NCBI GenBank assembly: GCA_020633555.1
Contig: JACKDL010000001.1
Location: forward strand, 248,001 to 312,000
Direction: 5' to 3'
From: Myxococcales bacterium
GTDB lineage: Bacteria; Myxococcota_A; Bradymonadia; UBA7976; UBA1532
DNA: 64,000 nucleotides
Shown here: one piece after another, positions 45,250 through 54,537 of the stretch
Position numbering within the stretch: position 1 is the first letter of the stretch
How the letters are laid out: each line of letters starts with the position of its first letter
Translations under genes and position numbers: made by a program
Notes under the pieces: model-generated
Database searches by the model: none
The model's input: only the letters and a program-made list of their open reading frames with translations
Told to the model about the DNA's origin: nothing

Positions 45250-46073
45250 CGCCGGCCCTTCTTCTGCGCCTGGCGGGCCAGCGTCTCCAGGTCCTGCTCC
45301 TTCTTCAGCAGCGTGCCCAGGTACGGCACCCGGTCGGTGATGGTCTCCAGGTCCAGGCCGCCGCGCTCCAGGGCGCCGATCCAGTCGATGAGCTCGCTGG
45401 TGCTCGGCCGCTTGCGCAGGTCGGGCAGGCTGCGCAGCCAGTAGAAGCGGGCGATGGCCTCGTCCACCAGGCTGGCCCGCACCAGCGGGTGGTGCACCTT
45501 CACGATGCGCGCCATCAGCTCGGGCTCGGGGAAGGCGATGAAGTGGAAGATGCACCGCCGCAGGAAGGCGTCGGGCAGCTCCTTCTCGTTGTTGCTGGTG
45601 ATGATCACCAGCGGCCGGTGCACGGCGGCGTGGGTGTCGCCCGTCTCGGACACCGTGAAGCTCATGCGATCCAGCTCGTGGAGCAGGTCGTTGGGGAACT
45701 CCAGATCCGCCTTGTCGATCTCGTCGATGAGCACCACCGAGGGCGCCTCGTGGCGGAAGGCCTGCCCCAGCCCGCCGAAGCGGATGTACTGGCGGATGTC
45801 GCCCACGTCCTTGTCGCCGAAGCGGCTGTCGTGCAGCCGCTGCACGGCGTCATAGACGTACAGCCCGTCCTGGGCGCGGCTGGTGGACTTCACGTGCCAG
45901 CGGAACAGGGGGCGATCGAGCTGCTCGGCCACGGCCTCGGCCAGCAGGGTCTTGCCGGTGCCCGGCTCGCCCTTCACCAACAGGGGCCGTTGCAGGGCCA
46001 GGGCCACGTTCACGGCCTCCTGCAGCTCGACGGAGGCGATGTAGGACTCGGTGCCGGTGAAGTTGCTGAGCAA
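45246..46073 (-). CDS. MoxR-family AAA+ ATPase
   Basis: 275 residues starting at TTG 46073 with GAGG upstream. Walker A is GEPGTGKT (35-42), Walker B VVLIDEID (113-120), sensor 1 IITSNNE (158-163), and the Arg finger region is DAFLRRCIFHF. The compact core and pairing with a CoxE-type VWA gene are typical of MoxR systems, which remodel or activate partner protein complexes. It is first in a two-gene operon and divergent from the unknown gene at 46197. Confidence 0.94.
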   Translation of the reverse strand: MLSNFTGTESYIASVELQEAVNVALALQRPLLVKGEPGTGKTLLAEAVAEQLDRPLFRWHVKSTSRAQDGLYVYDAVQRLHDSRFGDKDVGDIRQYIRFGGLGQAFRHEAPSVVLIDEIDKADLEFPNDLLHELDRMSFTVSETGDTHAAVHRPLVIITSNNEKELPDAFLRRCIFHFIAFPEPELMARIVKVHHPLVRASLVDEAIARFYWLRSLPDLRKRPSTSELIDWIGALERGGLDLETITDRVPYLGTLLKKEQDLETLARQAQKKGRR

Positions 46074-46140
46074 GGGGACCTCTGCGGGTGGCGGGTGGCG
46101 CGACTGAATGGCGGTTCAGTCTGCCAGATGCCCCGGCCGC

Positions 46141-46169
46141 TTGTCAGGCTGCGCGCGCGCCCCTACGCT
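46141..46169 (+). promoter_or_regulatory. Putative sigma70-type promoter
   Basis: TTGTCA (46141-46146) and TACGCT (46164-46169) with 17-base spacing lie 27 bases before the ATG at 46197. The upstream hexamer matches five of six consensus bases, the downstream one the TAnnnT core. Confidence 0.45.
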
Positions 46170-46196
46170 CCCGGCCGTTCCACCGAGAGGCGCACC

Positions 46197-46727
46197 ATGG
46201 GCGACGACGATCGAGAGAAGAAGAGCTGGCGCGACATCGACCGCGGCCGCGACGTGAGCGCACATCGGCGCGACGAGCACCGGGGCCCCGGCAAAGGCCC
46301 TCGCGTGGACTCGGCCACCGCCGCCTACAAGCGCAAGCTGAACGCCTTCTTCGACCGGGGCGTGGTGCCCGAGCACCTGAAGGGCAAGCTGCCCGACGGC
46401 GAGAGCGAGGGCGCGTCGCCCCGGCAGCAGCTCATGCGGGCCATCCGCGACGCCGACAGCCAGCGCAAGCTCGAGAAGGCGGTGGACGAGCTGGTGGATC
46501 AGTTCGGGCTGCCCGACGACGACATGGAGCTGATGCTGCGGGTGCTGGAGCACTCGAAGGACAGCGTGCTGCTCGACGCGCTCGCCAAGGTCGAGGCCTT
46601 CGTCGAGACGGGCATGCCCATGCCCCGCAAGGCCCGGATGGTCAGCCGGCTGCGCAACGTCGAGGCCGCCAGCTTCGATCCTCGGGTGCAGGCCAAGGCG
46701 GGGCGCCTCGCGGGCCAGCTCCGCTGA
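46197..46727 (+). CDS. Charged helical protein of unknown function
   Basis: 176 residues; ATG has GAGAGG six bases upstream. The first 45 residues are very hydrophilic (DDDREKKSWRDIDRGRDVS), probably disordered. The rest is helical with repeated acidic/basic patterns (AIRDADSQRKLEKAVDELVDQFGLPDDDMELMLRVLEHSKDSVLLDALAKVEAFVE), which could form a helical bundle. No family recognised. Its divergent position next to the MoxR/VWA operon makes a link possible but unproven. Confidence 0.75.
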   Translation: MGDDDREKKSWRDIDRGRDVSAHRRDEHRGPGKGPRVDSATAAYKRKLNAFFDRGVVPEHLKGKLPDGESEGASPRQQLMRAIRDADSQRKLEKAVDELVDQFGLPDDDMELMLRVLEHSKDSVLLDALAKVEAFVETGMPMPRKARMVSRLRNVEAASFDPRVQAKAGRLAGQLR

Positions 46728-46774
46728 AGCGACGCGTCAGGCATCCGCGGTGAAGTGGTTGAAATCGAAGGGTT

Positions 46775-47647
46775 TCAGTCGAGCGAGTCGGGAGACAGGC
46801 CGGCCCGGCTGAGCACCGCCCGCTCGTACTCCTCGAAGTCCAGGCGCTTGCGCAGGGCGGTCAGCTCCTTGGCCGAGGCGCCCACCGGGGTGCGCATGGG
46901 CACGTCGTCGCCTTCCACCGCCTGCACGATGGCGTCGATGACCTCCTGGGGGTCGTCGGTGCCCTCGCCGTCCTGGAGCCGCTCGGCCAGCCGCACGAGC
47001 TGGTGTTGGTAGGCCTCGAGTCGTGCCTGATCCCCCACTGGCTTTCGGGGGCGGCCCGGATCGCGGTAGCCCGAGGGCTCGATGATGGACACCCGCACGC
47101 CGAAGGGCGCGGCCTCCATGGCCAGGGCCTCGGCGAAGCACTCCTGGGCCCAGGCGCTGGCCGCATAGGGTCCCATGAAGGGCAGCACGGCGCGGCCCAG
47201 GCCGCTGGTGATCTGGATGATGCGCCCGCCGCCCTGGGCGCGCATGGCCGGCAGCACCGCCCGGTACAGGCGCAGCGCCCCCACCACGTTGGTGTTCAGC
47301 ATGTCCAGGAGCTGGTCGGGGGGGCAGGCCTCCAGCGGCCCGAGCACCGCATAGGCGGCGGTGTTCACCAAGGTGTCCAGGTGCCCGTAGGTGGCCGAGT
47401 AGGCGGCCTCGACGGCGGCCTCGACGCTGGCCTCGCGGTTGACGTCCAGCTCCACCACCCGCAGGTCGAGCCCGTCGGCCCGGGCGTGGGCCCCCAGCTC
47501 GGCGGCGATGTCTCGCCCCCGGCCCTTGGGCTCGCGCAGGCCGGCGATGACCCGGTGGCCCCGGCGGGCCAGGGCCAGCGCGGCGCGGTGACCGAAGGCG
47601 GCGGTGCAGCCGGCGACGAGGATGGACTGGCGGTCGGCGGTCTCCAT
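46775..47647 (-). CDS. Atypical short-chain dehydrogenase/reductase-like protein
   Basis: 290 residues with a Rossmann start (SILVAGCTAAFGHRAALALARRGHRVIAG) and SDR layout: VVELDVN, LVNTAA in place of NNAG, Ser148 in IIQITSG and Tyr161 in GPYAAS. The catalytic Lys four residues after Tyr is Ala165, and the glycine motif (TGxxxGIG) is altered to AGCTAAFG. It may have lost oxidoreductase activity or use another proton relay. The C-terminal 80 residues contain helical segments and end DSLD. Starts 50/137 bases away leave it likely monocistronic. Confidence 0.85.
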   Translation of the reverse strand: METADRQSILVAGCTAAFGHRAALALARRGHRVIAGLREPKGRGRDIAAELGAHARADGLDLRVVELDVNREASVEAAVEAAYSATYGHLDTLVNTAAYAVLGPLEACPPDQLLDMLNTNVVGALRLYRAVLPAMRAQGGGRIIQITSGLGRAVLPFMGPYAASAWAQECFAEALAMEAAPFGVRVSIIEPSGYRDPGRPRKPVGDQARLEAYQHQLVRLAERLQDGEGTDDPQEVIDAIVQAVEGDDVPMRTPVGASAKELTALRKRLDFEEYERAVLSRAGLSPDSLD

Positions 47648-47784
47648 GGGCCGGGATCATGCCTCCTCGCCCGGCCGGGCGCCAGCCCGATGGCCCTTGC
47701 GGTTGCGCCCTGTTAGCGTCGCCGGGCATCACCCGTCGACCTGCCCCGGTTGGGGCGGAGGATCCCCACACTCGGAGGACGTCC

Positions 47785-50700
47785 GTGGCCCGCGCTCCCT
47801 GGTTCGCCTCGATGACCCTTCTCGCCGCCGTGCTGGCCGGCTGCGGCGGCGCCCCGACGCGCCCCGCGCTGACACTGAACGCGGCCACCGCGCCCGCCGA
47901 TCCCGCGGCGCTGACGGCGGCCGTCGAGGCGTTCTACGCCGCTGAGGACCCCGCCGGCCTGCGGGCCGCGGTGGCGGCCGCCAAGGCCGCAGGCCCAGCG
48001 ACCGCGGCGTACCACGCGGTGGCGGCCGAGCTGGCCCACCTGGAGGATCGCCCGCGCGACGAGGTGGCCCACCTCATCGAGGGGCTGCTCGATCGCGAGA
48101 GCGTGCGCAGCCGGTGGATGCTGCACCGCCTGGTGGCGCTGGACTGGACCTTGGCCGAGCGGGCCCGGGTGGAGGCCGTCCTGGCGGCCCTGGCCGGCGA
48201 GCATCGCGATCCGGACGTGGCGGCCATGGCCGGCTGGATGTTGGCCCACGCCCGGCACCTGCGCGGGGATCTGGACGGCATGCGCGCCGCCCTGGCGCCG
48301 CTGGGCTTCCGCCCGCCCCTGGCGGTCATCGGCACCTGGGACAACGACCAGGGCAAGGGCTTCGACACCGTGCTCCCCCCCGAGCGCGAGGTGGATCTGG
48401 GGGCCCGCTACGACGGGAGCCTGGTGCAGGTGGGCTGGCGCGAGCGCTACCCCATGGACCCCCGCGGCAAGGTGGACCTGGGCCGGCTGCTGCACCCGAC
48501 GCCCTGGCAGGTGGCCTTCGCGGCGGCCGGCGTGCAGGTGGCGAAGGCCGGCCCCTACGAGCTGCGGTTGAGCACCACTGATCCCATCAAGGTGTGGGTG
48601 AACGACCAGCCGGTGTTCGAGGGGCCACGGCTGTCGCGCTGGGTCTTCGACGGGGTCGTGGTGCCGGTCACGCTGCGTGAGGGCCACAACCGGATCCTGG
48701 TGAAGACGGGCAACCGGGATGGGCAGAGCTGGATGCTGGTGGCGCGGATCACGCGCCCGGCGGGCGTGCCCATCACCGACGGGAGCCTGAAGCCGGCGCC
48801 CGCCGACGCCTCGCTCGCGGTGGGCCCGCCGCCCGGCGACGGCGTGCCCGAGGCGGCGCTGGTGGCCCGGAGGGTCGCGCACCTGCCCGAGGGCAGCGCG
48901 GCGCGCCACCGGCAGAGCATCGACTGGGCCCACGACCTGGGCCTGGAGGTGCTGGCGGTGAAGGCCGCCGAGGACTTCTTGGCGGCCCACCCCAAGAGCC
49001 TGGTGGCCCGCTATGAGCACGCGCTGGCCCTGTGGAACAACCAGGAGCGGGGGCGCACCGCCGATCTCCTGAACGCGCTGGAGCAGGCGCATGGCGCCGA
49101 GCTGCCCCGGCTGGCCCTGAAGCAGGCCCGCTTCTGGCGACAGCAGAAGCTGCTGGACAAGACGCGGGCGCTGCTGCTGAAGACCCGCGCCGCGCACCCC
49201 GACCGGCCCGGCGCCACCCTGGATCTGGCCGATCTGTTCGATCAGGAGAAGTGGCACGAGGATCGCTGCCGCCTGCTCGAGGAGCTGGATCAGCGCACCC
49301 CCGAGTGGCCGACGGTGATCGCGGCGCTCGCGGAGTGCAAGAAGCGCCTGAACCTGAACCCCGAGGCCACCACGCTCTACCGCAAGCTGCTGGGCTGGCT
49401 GCCGAACGATCTGGCGGCGCTGAACGACCTGCAGTGGATGCTGCTGGGCAACGACCAGTTCGCCGAGGCCGCGGCCGTGGCCGCCCGGGCCACCCGGGGC
49501 TGGCCCCACATCAGCACCGGCTGGGTGCGGCTGGGCGAGACGCGCCGGCGGGCGGGCGATCTGGCGGGGGCCGCGGCGGCGTGGCGCAAGCTCATCGAGC
49601 TGTCGCCGGTGGATCCCGACGGCTTCGAGCGGCTGGCGCGGCTGGCCATGGAGCAGGGCGACACCAAGGAGGCCGTGGAGCAGTGGCGCGCGGCCCTGGT
49701 GCGTGATCCGGAGAACGAGTTCATCAGCCACCGCCTGGACTATCTGGATCCCGCCAAGACGGGGCCCTGGGTGGCCGACGTGCCCGACGCCGCCGCGCTG
49801 GACGCCGCAGTGGCGGCCCGCGGCACGGCGCAGGCGGGCGAGGGCGCCGACGTCATCTACCTCATGGACGACGAGGTCACGGCGCTGGGGCCCGACGGCA
49901 GCTCGGTGAACTATGTGACCATGGTGGCCCACGCGGTGAACCAGGCGGGGCGGGACCGCCTCACGCGCATGCAGATCCGCAGCGGGGGTCGGCACCGGGT
50001 GCTGCACGCCTACGCGGTGGCCCCCTCGGGCGAGCGCATCGAGGCATCGTCCATCCGCCAGCGCACCGTGCGGTTCCGCAAGCTGACCGAGGGCTCGACG
50101 GTGGTGCTCCAGTACCGCCTGGATGAGCGGCCCGACGGGTACCTGGCCGGCCACATGGCGCGTCAGTGGTGGTTCCAGGGCCCGGCCGTCGCCACCCATC
50201 GGGGCCGCTGGGTGCTCTACACCCCGCAGGGCGTCAAGGTGCTCCAGGAGCGCCTGAAGGCCGAGTACACCGAGCGCAACGTCGGCGAGCTCACCCGGCA
50301 CGAGTGGCTGGCCGAGGGCATGCCGCCGCTGATCACCGAGCCGGGCATGCCGACCTTCAGCGAGGTGGCCGCCCACGTGGTGGCGAGCACCGTGCCCGAC
50401 TGGGAGACCTTCTGGGGCTGGGAGCGCGAGCTGCTGCGCGACGCCTTCCGCGAGAGCCCGGAGCTGCGCGAGATCGCCGACCGGATCCTGGCGGGCGCCA
50501 CCACCACGCAGGAGAAGGTGGATCGCATCCACGCCTACCTGATGACCGACATCCGCTACCAGCAGGACTACGAGAAGCACATCGCGGGGGTGAAGCCCCA
50601 CGCCGCGCCGGTGGTGGTGGCGCGCCAGTACGGCGACTGCAAGGACAAGGCGGTGCTGTTCATCACGCTGGCTCGGCTGGCGGGCATCCAGGTGCACTTC

Positions 50701-51588
50701 GCCCTGGTGCGCACCCGCGACGCCGGCCCCGTGCGCCGGGCCGTGCCCATGCAGCAGTTCAACCACGCCATCGTGTACGTGCCTGCCCAGGATGGCATGC
50801 CCGAGGGCCGCTTCTACGACCCCACGGTGGATGCGCTGGATGTGCAGGTGCTGCGCCACGATGACCAGGGCACCTGGTCGCTGGTGTTCGATCCCGAGGG
50901 GAACGCCCACACCTGGCGCGAGATCCCCTACCAGGACGCAGCGGTGGACGACACGCTCACCGACGTGGTGCTGAGCCTGGCCGCCGACGGGCAGGTGACT
51001 GGCGAGCTGGCGCTGGAGTCCCGCGGCCGCCTGGGCTCGTTCCTGCGCACCGGGGCGCGCAACAAGAAGCAGCTCGAACAGGCCCTGGAGCAGCAGGTGG
51101 CGCGCACCTTCCCGGGCGGGCGGATGCTCGGCGTGCAGCTCGCCCAGGTCAGCGACGTGTTCCAGCCGGCGCGGGTGCAGCTCTCGCTGGAGTCCAGCGG
51201 CCTGGTGCGCAAGGAGGGCGACGCGCTGCGCCTGAAGCTGCCCGCCGGCTGGCGGCCCGAGGGCTGGTTCCGCCTGGCCGAGCGCATCCACCCCCTGCTG
51301 ATCGGCACGCCGCGCACCATGCGCTGGCGCATGCAGATCGCCCTGCCGGCGGGCGCCAAGGTGGAGCGCCTGCCCGAGAGCGGCACCCTGGACAGCGAGT
51401 GCATGAAGCTGACGCGCACGGTGGTGGCGAAGAAGGGGGTGGTCACCGCCGAGCAGACGGTGGCCATGACCTGCGAGCGGCTCACCGTCGAGCAGTACGC
51501 CGCCCACCGCAAGGTGGCGGACGCCATGACCGCCTTCCTGGATCAGGAGCTGGTGGTGAAGGCGCCCAAGGCGAAGGCCGCCCGCTGA
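47785..51588 (+). CDS. Lipoprotein with TPR-like, DUF3857 and transglutaminase-like domains
   Basis: 1267 residues from GTG 47785 with GGAGG six bases upstream. The lipobox is AAVLAGC. The first 680 residues carry a beta-rich insert (about 210-340, PYELRLSTTDPIKVWVNDQP) and several TPR-like helix pairs (for example LVARYEHALALWNNQERGRTADLLNALEQA; AWRKLIELSPVDPDGFERLARLAMEQGDTKEAVEQWRAAL). A DUF3857 domain follows, then a transglutaminase core with Cys952 in QYGDCKDKA, His994 in FNHAIVY and Asp1012 in YDPTVD, the complete triad. DUF3857/transglutaminase proteins are periplasmic or surface enzymes of unknown substrate; the TPR part probably holds partners. Confidence 0.9.
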   Translation: MARAPWFASMTLLAAVLAGCGGAPTRPALTLNAATAPADPAALTAAVEAFYAAEDPAGLRAAVAAAKAAGPATAAYHAVAAELAHLEDRPRDEVAHLIEGLLDRESVRSRWMLHRLVALDWTLAERARVEAVLAALAGEHRDPDVAAMAGWMLAHARHLRGDLDGMRAALAPLGFRPPLAVIGTWDNDQGKGFDTVLPPEREVDLGARYDGSLVQVGWRERYPMDPRGKVDLGRLLHPTPWQVAFAAAGVQVAKAGPYELRLSTTDPIKVWVNDQPVFEGPRLSRWVFDGVVVPVTLREGHNRILVKTGNRDGQSWMLVARITRPAGVPITDGSLKPAPADASLAVGPPPGDGVPEAALVARRVAHLPEGSAARHRQSIDWAHDLGLEVLAVKAAEDFLAAHPKSLVARYEHALALWNNQERGRTADLLNALEQAHGAELPRLALKQARFWRQQKLLDKTRALLLKTRAAHPDRPGATLDLADLFDQEKWHEDRCRLLEELDQRTPEWPTVIAALAECKKRLNLNPEATTLYRKLLGWLPNDLAALNDLQWMLLGNDQFAEAAAVAARATRGWPHISTGWVRLGETRRRAGDLAGAAAAWRKLIELSPVDPDGFERLARLAMEQGDTKEAVEQWRAALVRDPENEFISHRLDYLDPAKTGPWVADVPDAAALDAAVAARGTAQAGEGADVIYLMDDEVTALGPDGSSVNYVTMVAHAVNQAGRDRLTRMQIRSGGRHRVLHAYAVAPSGERIEASSIRQRTVRFRKLTEGSTVVLQYRLDERPDGYLAGHMARQWWFQGPAVATHRGRWVLYTPQGVKVLQERLKAEYTERNVGELTRHEWLAEGMPPLITEPGMPTFSEVAAHVVASTVPDWETFWGWERELLRDAFRESPELREIADRILAGATTTQEKVDRIHAYLMTDIRYQQDYEKHIAGVKPHAAPVVVARQYGDCKDKAVLFITLARLAGIQVHFALVRTRDAGPVRRAVPMQQFNHAIVYVPAQDGMPEGRFYDPTVDALDVQVLRHDDQGTWSLVFDPEGNAHTWREIPYQDAAVDDTLTDVVLSLAADGQVTGELALESRGRLGSFLRTGARNKKQLEQALEQQVARTFPGGRMLGVQLAQVSDVFQPARVQLSLESSGLVRKEGDALRLKLPAGWRPEGWFRLAERIHPLLIGTPRTMRWRMQIALPAGAKVERLPESGTLDSECMKLTRTVVAKKGVVTAEQTVAMTCERLTVEQYAAHRKVADAMTAFLDQELVVKAPKAKAAR

Positions 51589-51593
51589 GGGAC

Positions 51594-51619
51594 CCGGGGG
51601 CCCGCAGGGTGCCCCCCGG
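51594..51619. terminator. Possible bidirectional hairpin
   Basis: CCGGGGG (51594-51600) and CCCCCGG (51613-51619) form a perfect 7-bp stem with an inner CCC/GGG pair. It lies in the 40-base gap between the convergent DUF3857 and subtilase genes. No T run is visible. Confidence 0.4.
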
Positions 51620-51628
51620 CGCTGCGCC

Positions 51629-54469
51629 TCAGCGGCGGCGCCGCACCAGCCCGATGACCCCCAGCGCCAGCAGCAGCAGGCCGCCCGAGCCGGGCGTGGA
51701 CGGGGCCGTCGAGCAGCCGCTGTCCTTGCGCGCCCGCGGCGTCTCGGCCTCGGCGTCGGGGCTGGCGGCGTCCGCCACGCCGGCGTCGGCTTCCTCGGGC
51801 ACCATGTCGGGCACGGCCTGGTCGGGCGCCATGGCCATGTCGGGCAGGCTCGCGCCGGGGCAAAGGTTGTCCTCGCAGCGCCCTTCCTCGCAGTCGCTGT
51901 CGCTGAAGCAGCGGCCGTCCACCTCACAGCGGTAGGCGCGTGGGCAGAAGCCCTTGCGGCGGAAGTCCGGGTTCACGCAGTGGTAGCCGGCCGGGCCGGG
52001 GATCTCGACGCACACCGAGTCGCCGGGGCAGCTCTCGTCGGCGGTGCCCTCGCAGTGGGGCGCGCAGCGCTTGCCGCGCGTCATGTCCACGCACGCGCTG
52101 CCCTCGGCGCAGTCGGCGTCCTCGGTGCACGGGGCGCACGCGTCGCAGCCCTCGGGCGCCCGGTCGGCCTGGCACACGCGGTTGATGCACCAGGTGCCGC
52201 CGGGGCACTCCTCGGTGGTGGTGCACGGCTGCTGGTAGTTGGGATCGGGCACGCACACCGGCAGGTAGTTGCCGCGGCCGTCGGTGGGCTCGCAGGCGAT
52301 GCCGCCGCGGGTGCCTTCACAGGTGACCTGGCTGCACACAAAGCCCTCGGGGCAGGCGCCCAGGGTGTCGGGCAGGCAGTCGCACGAGCAGTACTCCACG
52401 CTGCCGCCGGTGACCACCACCTCGCTCTGGCAGCGCACGCTGCCCCACACGGCGCCGCACTCCGCGTTGCCGGGGATGCACACCGACGCGTCGCCGGCCA
52501 GGAGCTGCCGGCAGTCGAAGCCGAAGGGGCACTCGTCGTCGTTGGCACACGACGCGGTGCAGATCCGGGTCAGGTCCAGGTTGCTGTTCAGGGTGTCCAC
52601 GCAGGTCTCGCAGCCCGCGGCGCACGGCTGGCCGATGTCGCCGATGTCCGGCGAGGGGATGGCGCAGCCCGTGTTGCCCGCGTCGTCCAGGGCCAGGCAG
52701 CGCGCGGCGCCGCCGCAATCGGCGTCGGTGTCACAGGGCGGCGAGCAGCGCCCGGCCACGCAGTTGGGGCACAGGTCGTCGCACGCGCCGCCCGTCTGCG
52801 GGAATCCCTCCAGGGCCAGGGCGACCGCGCGGGCCGCGTTCACGCGCCCGTAGCCGAAGCCCTGCGAGAAGCCGTGCTCGTCGTAGGCGAACTCCTGCTC
52901 CAGGTTGACGCCGAACTGGGCCTCCCAGGGGTTCTTGTTGGCGACGATCTTCTCGGCGGTCTGCTGCAGCACCAGCCGCACCTGCTGCGCCGTGAGATCG
53001 GGGTTGGCCGACAGGATCAGCCCCACCACACCGGCCACCACCGGCGACGCCGCCGAGGTGCCGCCGAAGCTGTTGGTGAAGTCGGTGGGGGAGTAGCCCT
53101 CGCCGCCCACGTAGTCGGCCGTGGCGATGCCGCTCTCGCCGTTGAAGCAGCCCTGGCTCGGGCCGGCCACGGCGATCACCGAGCCGTAATTGCTGTAGCA
53201 GGCGAAGTCGTCGGTGCGGGTGCTCGCCGACACCGTGATCACGCCGGGGTGGGCGGCGTACGGGTTGGCGGTGGCGGGCGTGAAGTAGTCGTTGCCTGCG
53301 GCGAACACCAGCACCACGCCCTTGCCGTCGCGGCCCTCGGTGGTGATGCGGTCGAAGACCTCGTTCTCGGCCCGCGCCAGGGGGAAGAACCGGGTCAGGC
53401 TGGGACCCCACGAGTTGTTGATGGCCCAGACGCCCTCGTCGGCGGCGCGCTGGAAGGCGTTGGCGTTGCTGATGCTGCGCAGGCCCGAGCTGCCCAGGAG
53501 CCGCACCGGGAACAGGGTGCAGCCCGGGCACACCCCGGTGCCGCCCACGCCGTTGTTCGCCACCGCGGCCACCACGCCGGCCACCGCCGTGCCATGGCTC
53601 TCGCGGTAGGGCGCGTTGGCCGGGCAGCTCCCGGCCCGGCCGGCGCCGTCGGGCGAGTCGCCGCAGCCGGCCTCGGGATCGTCGTCGCCGCCGGCCGCGT
53701 CGAAGCCGCCCACGATGTTCGCCACCAGATCGGGGTGATCCATGTCGTAGCCGGTGTCGAAGATGCCCATCACCACCTGGCGCTCGCCGGCGGTGACCGC
53801 CCACGCGCCCTCGGCGTCGATGCTCCCTGCCAGATCGCCCGAGGGCAGGTGCCACTGCTCGCCCACGCTGGGATCGTCGGGCAGGTCCAGCGGCGCCACA
53901 TGGCGGATCAGGTCGGGCTCGGCCCAGCGGATTGTGGGCTGGTGGGTCAGGGCCCAGGCCGCGCGCAGGGCGTCGCCGTCGTCGGCCACCGCGGTCCACA
54001 CCCCGGGCAGCCGGGTGGGGCCCACCAGCTTCGCGCCCGCAGCAGCCGCGGCCGCGCGGTCCACGGCGCCGCGGAAGGCGATGACGAGCTGGTTGTCGAA
54101 GAAGCCCACGCCGGCCTCGCGGGTCCAGGCGGGCCAGGTGCGGGCCACGGCGCCCGCGCGCACGAGTCGCTGCCCAACGGCCTCCAGCGCCTTGCCGTCG
54201 GCCCCCGTGATCTCCACGGCCACGCGATCCCGGGTCAGGCGCTCGGTGCGGGTGAGACGGGCGCCGGGCGCGACCTCAGCCAGCGCCTTCGCCAGCGCTT
54301 CGGAGGGCACTGCCGGCGCTTCCAGCAGGAGCCAGGTGTCGCTGACGGCCACGCGGATGGCCTGCGACCCGTTAGGATACGCACGCCAGTCATAGGGGCT
54401 GGCCGCGGCGGCCAGGGGCAGGCACAGCCCGCACAACGCGAGCAGGCTCAGCAGGGATCGACGCATCAT
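51629..54469 (-). CDS. Secreted subtilisin-like serine protease with Cys-rich repeats and MYXO-CTERM tail
   Basis: 946 residues with a signal peptide (RRSLLSLLALCGLCLPLAAAA). A propeptide-like region (about 25-190) precedes the S8 domain: Asp238 in GIFDTGYDMDHPDL, His292 in ESHGTAVAG, the oxyanion Asn in AAGND and Ser472 in GGTSAASP. After about residue 565 comes a Cys-rich stalk of short 'C-x-x-D-x-D-C' units (for example CDTDADCGGAARC, CTEDADCAEGSAC). The end is an Ala/Asp/Glu linker followed by DSGCSTAPSTPGSGG, a hydrophobic helix and RRRR, a MYXO-CTERM-type sorting signal. The mature protease is likely displayed on the cell surface. The two ATG codons at 54469 and 54466 are equivalent. 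Confidence 0.93.
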   Translation of the reverse strand: MMRRSLLSLLALCGLCLPLAAAASPYDWRAYPNGSQAIRVAVSDTWLLLEAPAVPSEALAKALAEVAPGARLTRTERLTRDRVAVEITGADGKALEAVGQRLVRAGAVARTWPAWTREAGVGFFDNQLVIAFRGAVDRAAAAAAGAKLVGPTRLPGVWTAVADDGDALRAAWALTHQPTIRWAEPDLIRHVAPLDLPDDPSVGEQWHLPSGDLAGSIDAEGAWAVTAGERQVVMGIFDTGYDMDHPDLVANIVGGFDAAGGDDDPEAGCGDSPDGAGRAGSCPANAPYRESHGTAVAGVVAAVANNGVGGTGVCPGCTLFPVRLLGSSGLRSISNANAFQRAADEGVWAINNSWGPSLTRFFPLARAENEVFDRITTEGRDGKGVVLVFAAGNDYFTPATANPYAAHPGVITVSASTRTDDFACYSNYGSVIAVAGPSQGCFNGESGIATADYVGGEGYSPTDFTNSFGGTSAASPVVAGVVGLILSANPDLTAQQVRLVLQQTAEKIVANKNPWEAQFGVNLEQEFAYDEHGFSQGFGYGRVNAARAVALALEGFPQTGGACDDLCPNCVAGRCSPPCDTDADCGGAARCLALDDAGNTGCAIPSPDIGDIGQPCAAGCETCVDTLNSNLDLTRICTASCANDDECPFGFDCRQLLAGDASVCIPGNAECGAVWGSVRCQSEVVVTGGSVEYCSCDCLPDTLGACPEGFVCSQVTCEGTRGGIACEPTDGRGNYLPVCVPDPNYQQPCTTTEECPGGTWCINRVCQADRAPEGCDACAPCTEDADCAEGSACVDMTRGKRCAPHCEGTADESCPGDSVCVEIPGPAGYHCVNPDFRRKGFCPRAYRCEVDGRCFSDSDCEEGRCEDNLCPGASLPDMAMAPDQAVPDMVPEEADAGVADAASPDAEAETPRARKDSGCSTAPSTPGSGGLLLLALGVIGLVRRRR

Positions 54470-54537
54470 CGCTCCAAGAAGGGCAGCGGGTGAGAAGTTG
54501 GCGGGCCGGGGAAGCAACCCCCGTGCCGCGCCTGGAC

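Noticed and set aside
47713..51927. 1404-residue frame opposite the DUF3857 gene
   Set aside because: Antisense shadow; the plus strand has full domain evidence.
51980..54493. 837-residue frame opposite the subtilase gene
   Set aside because: Antisense shadow with Val/Ala/Gly/His-rich composition and no motif.
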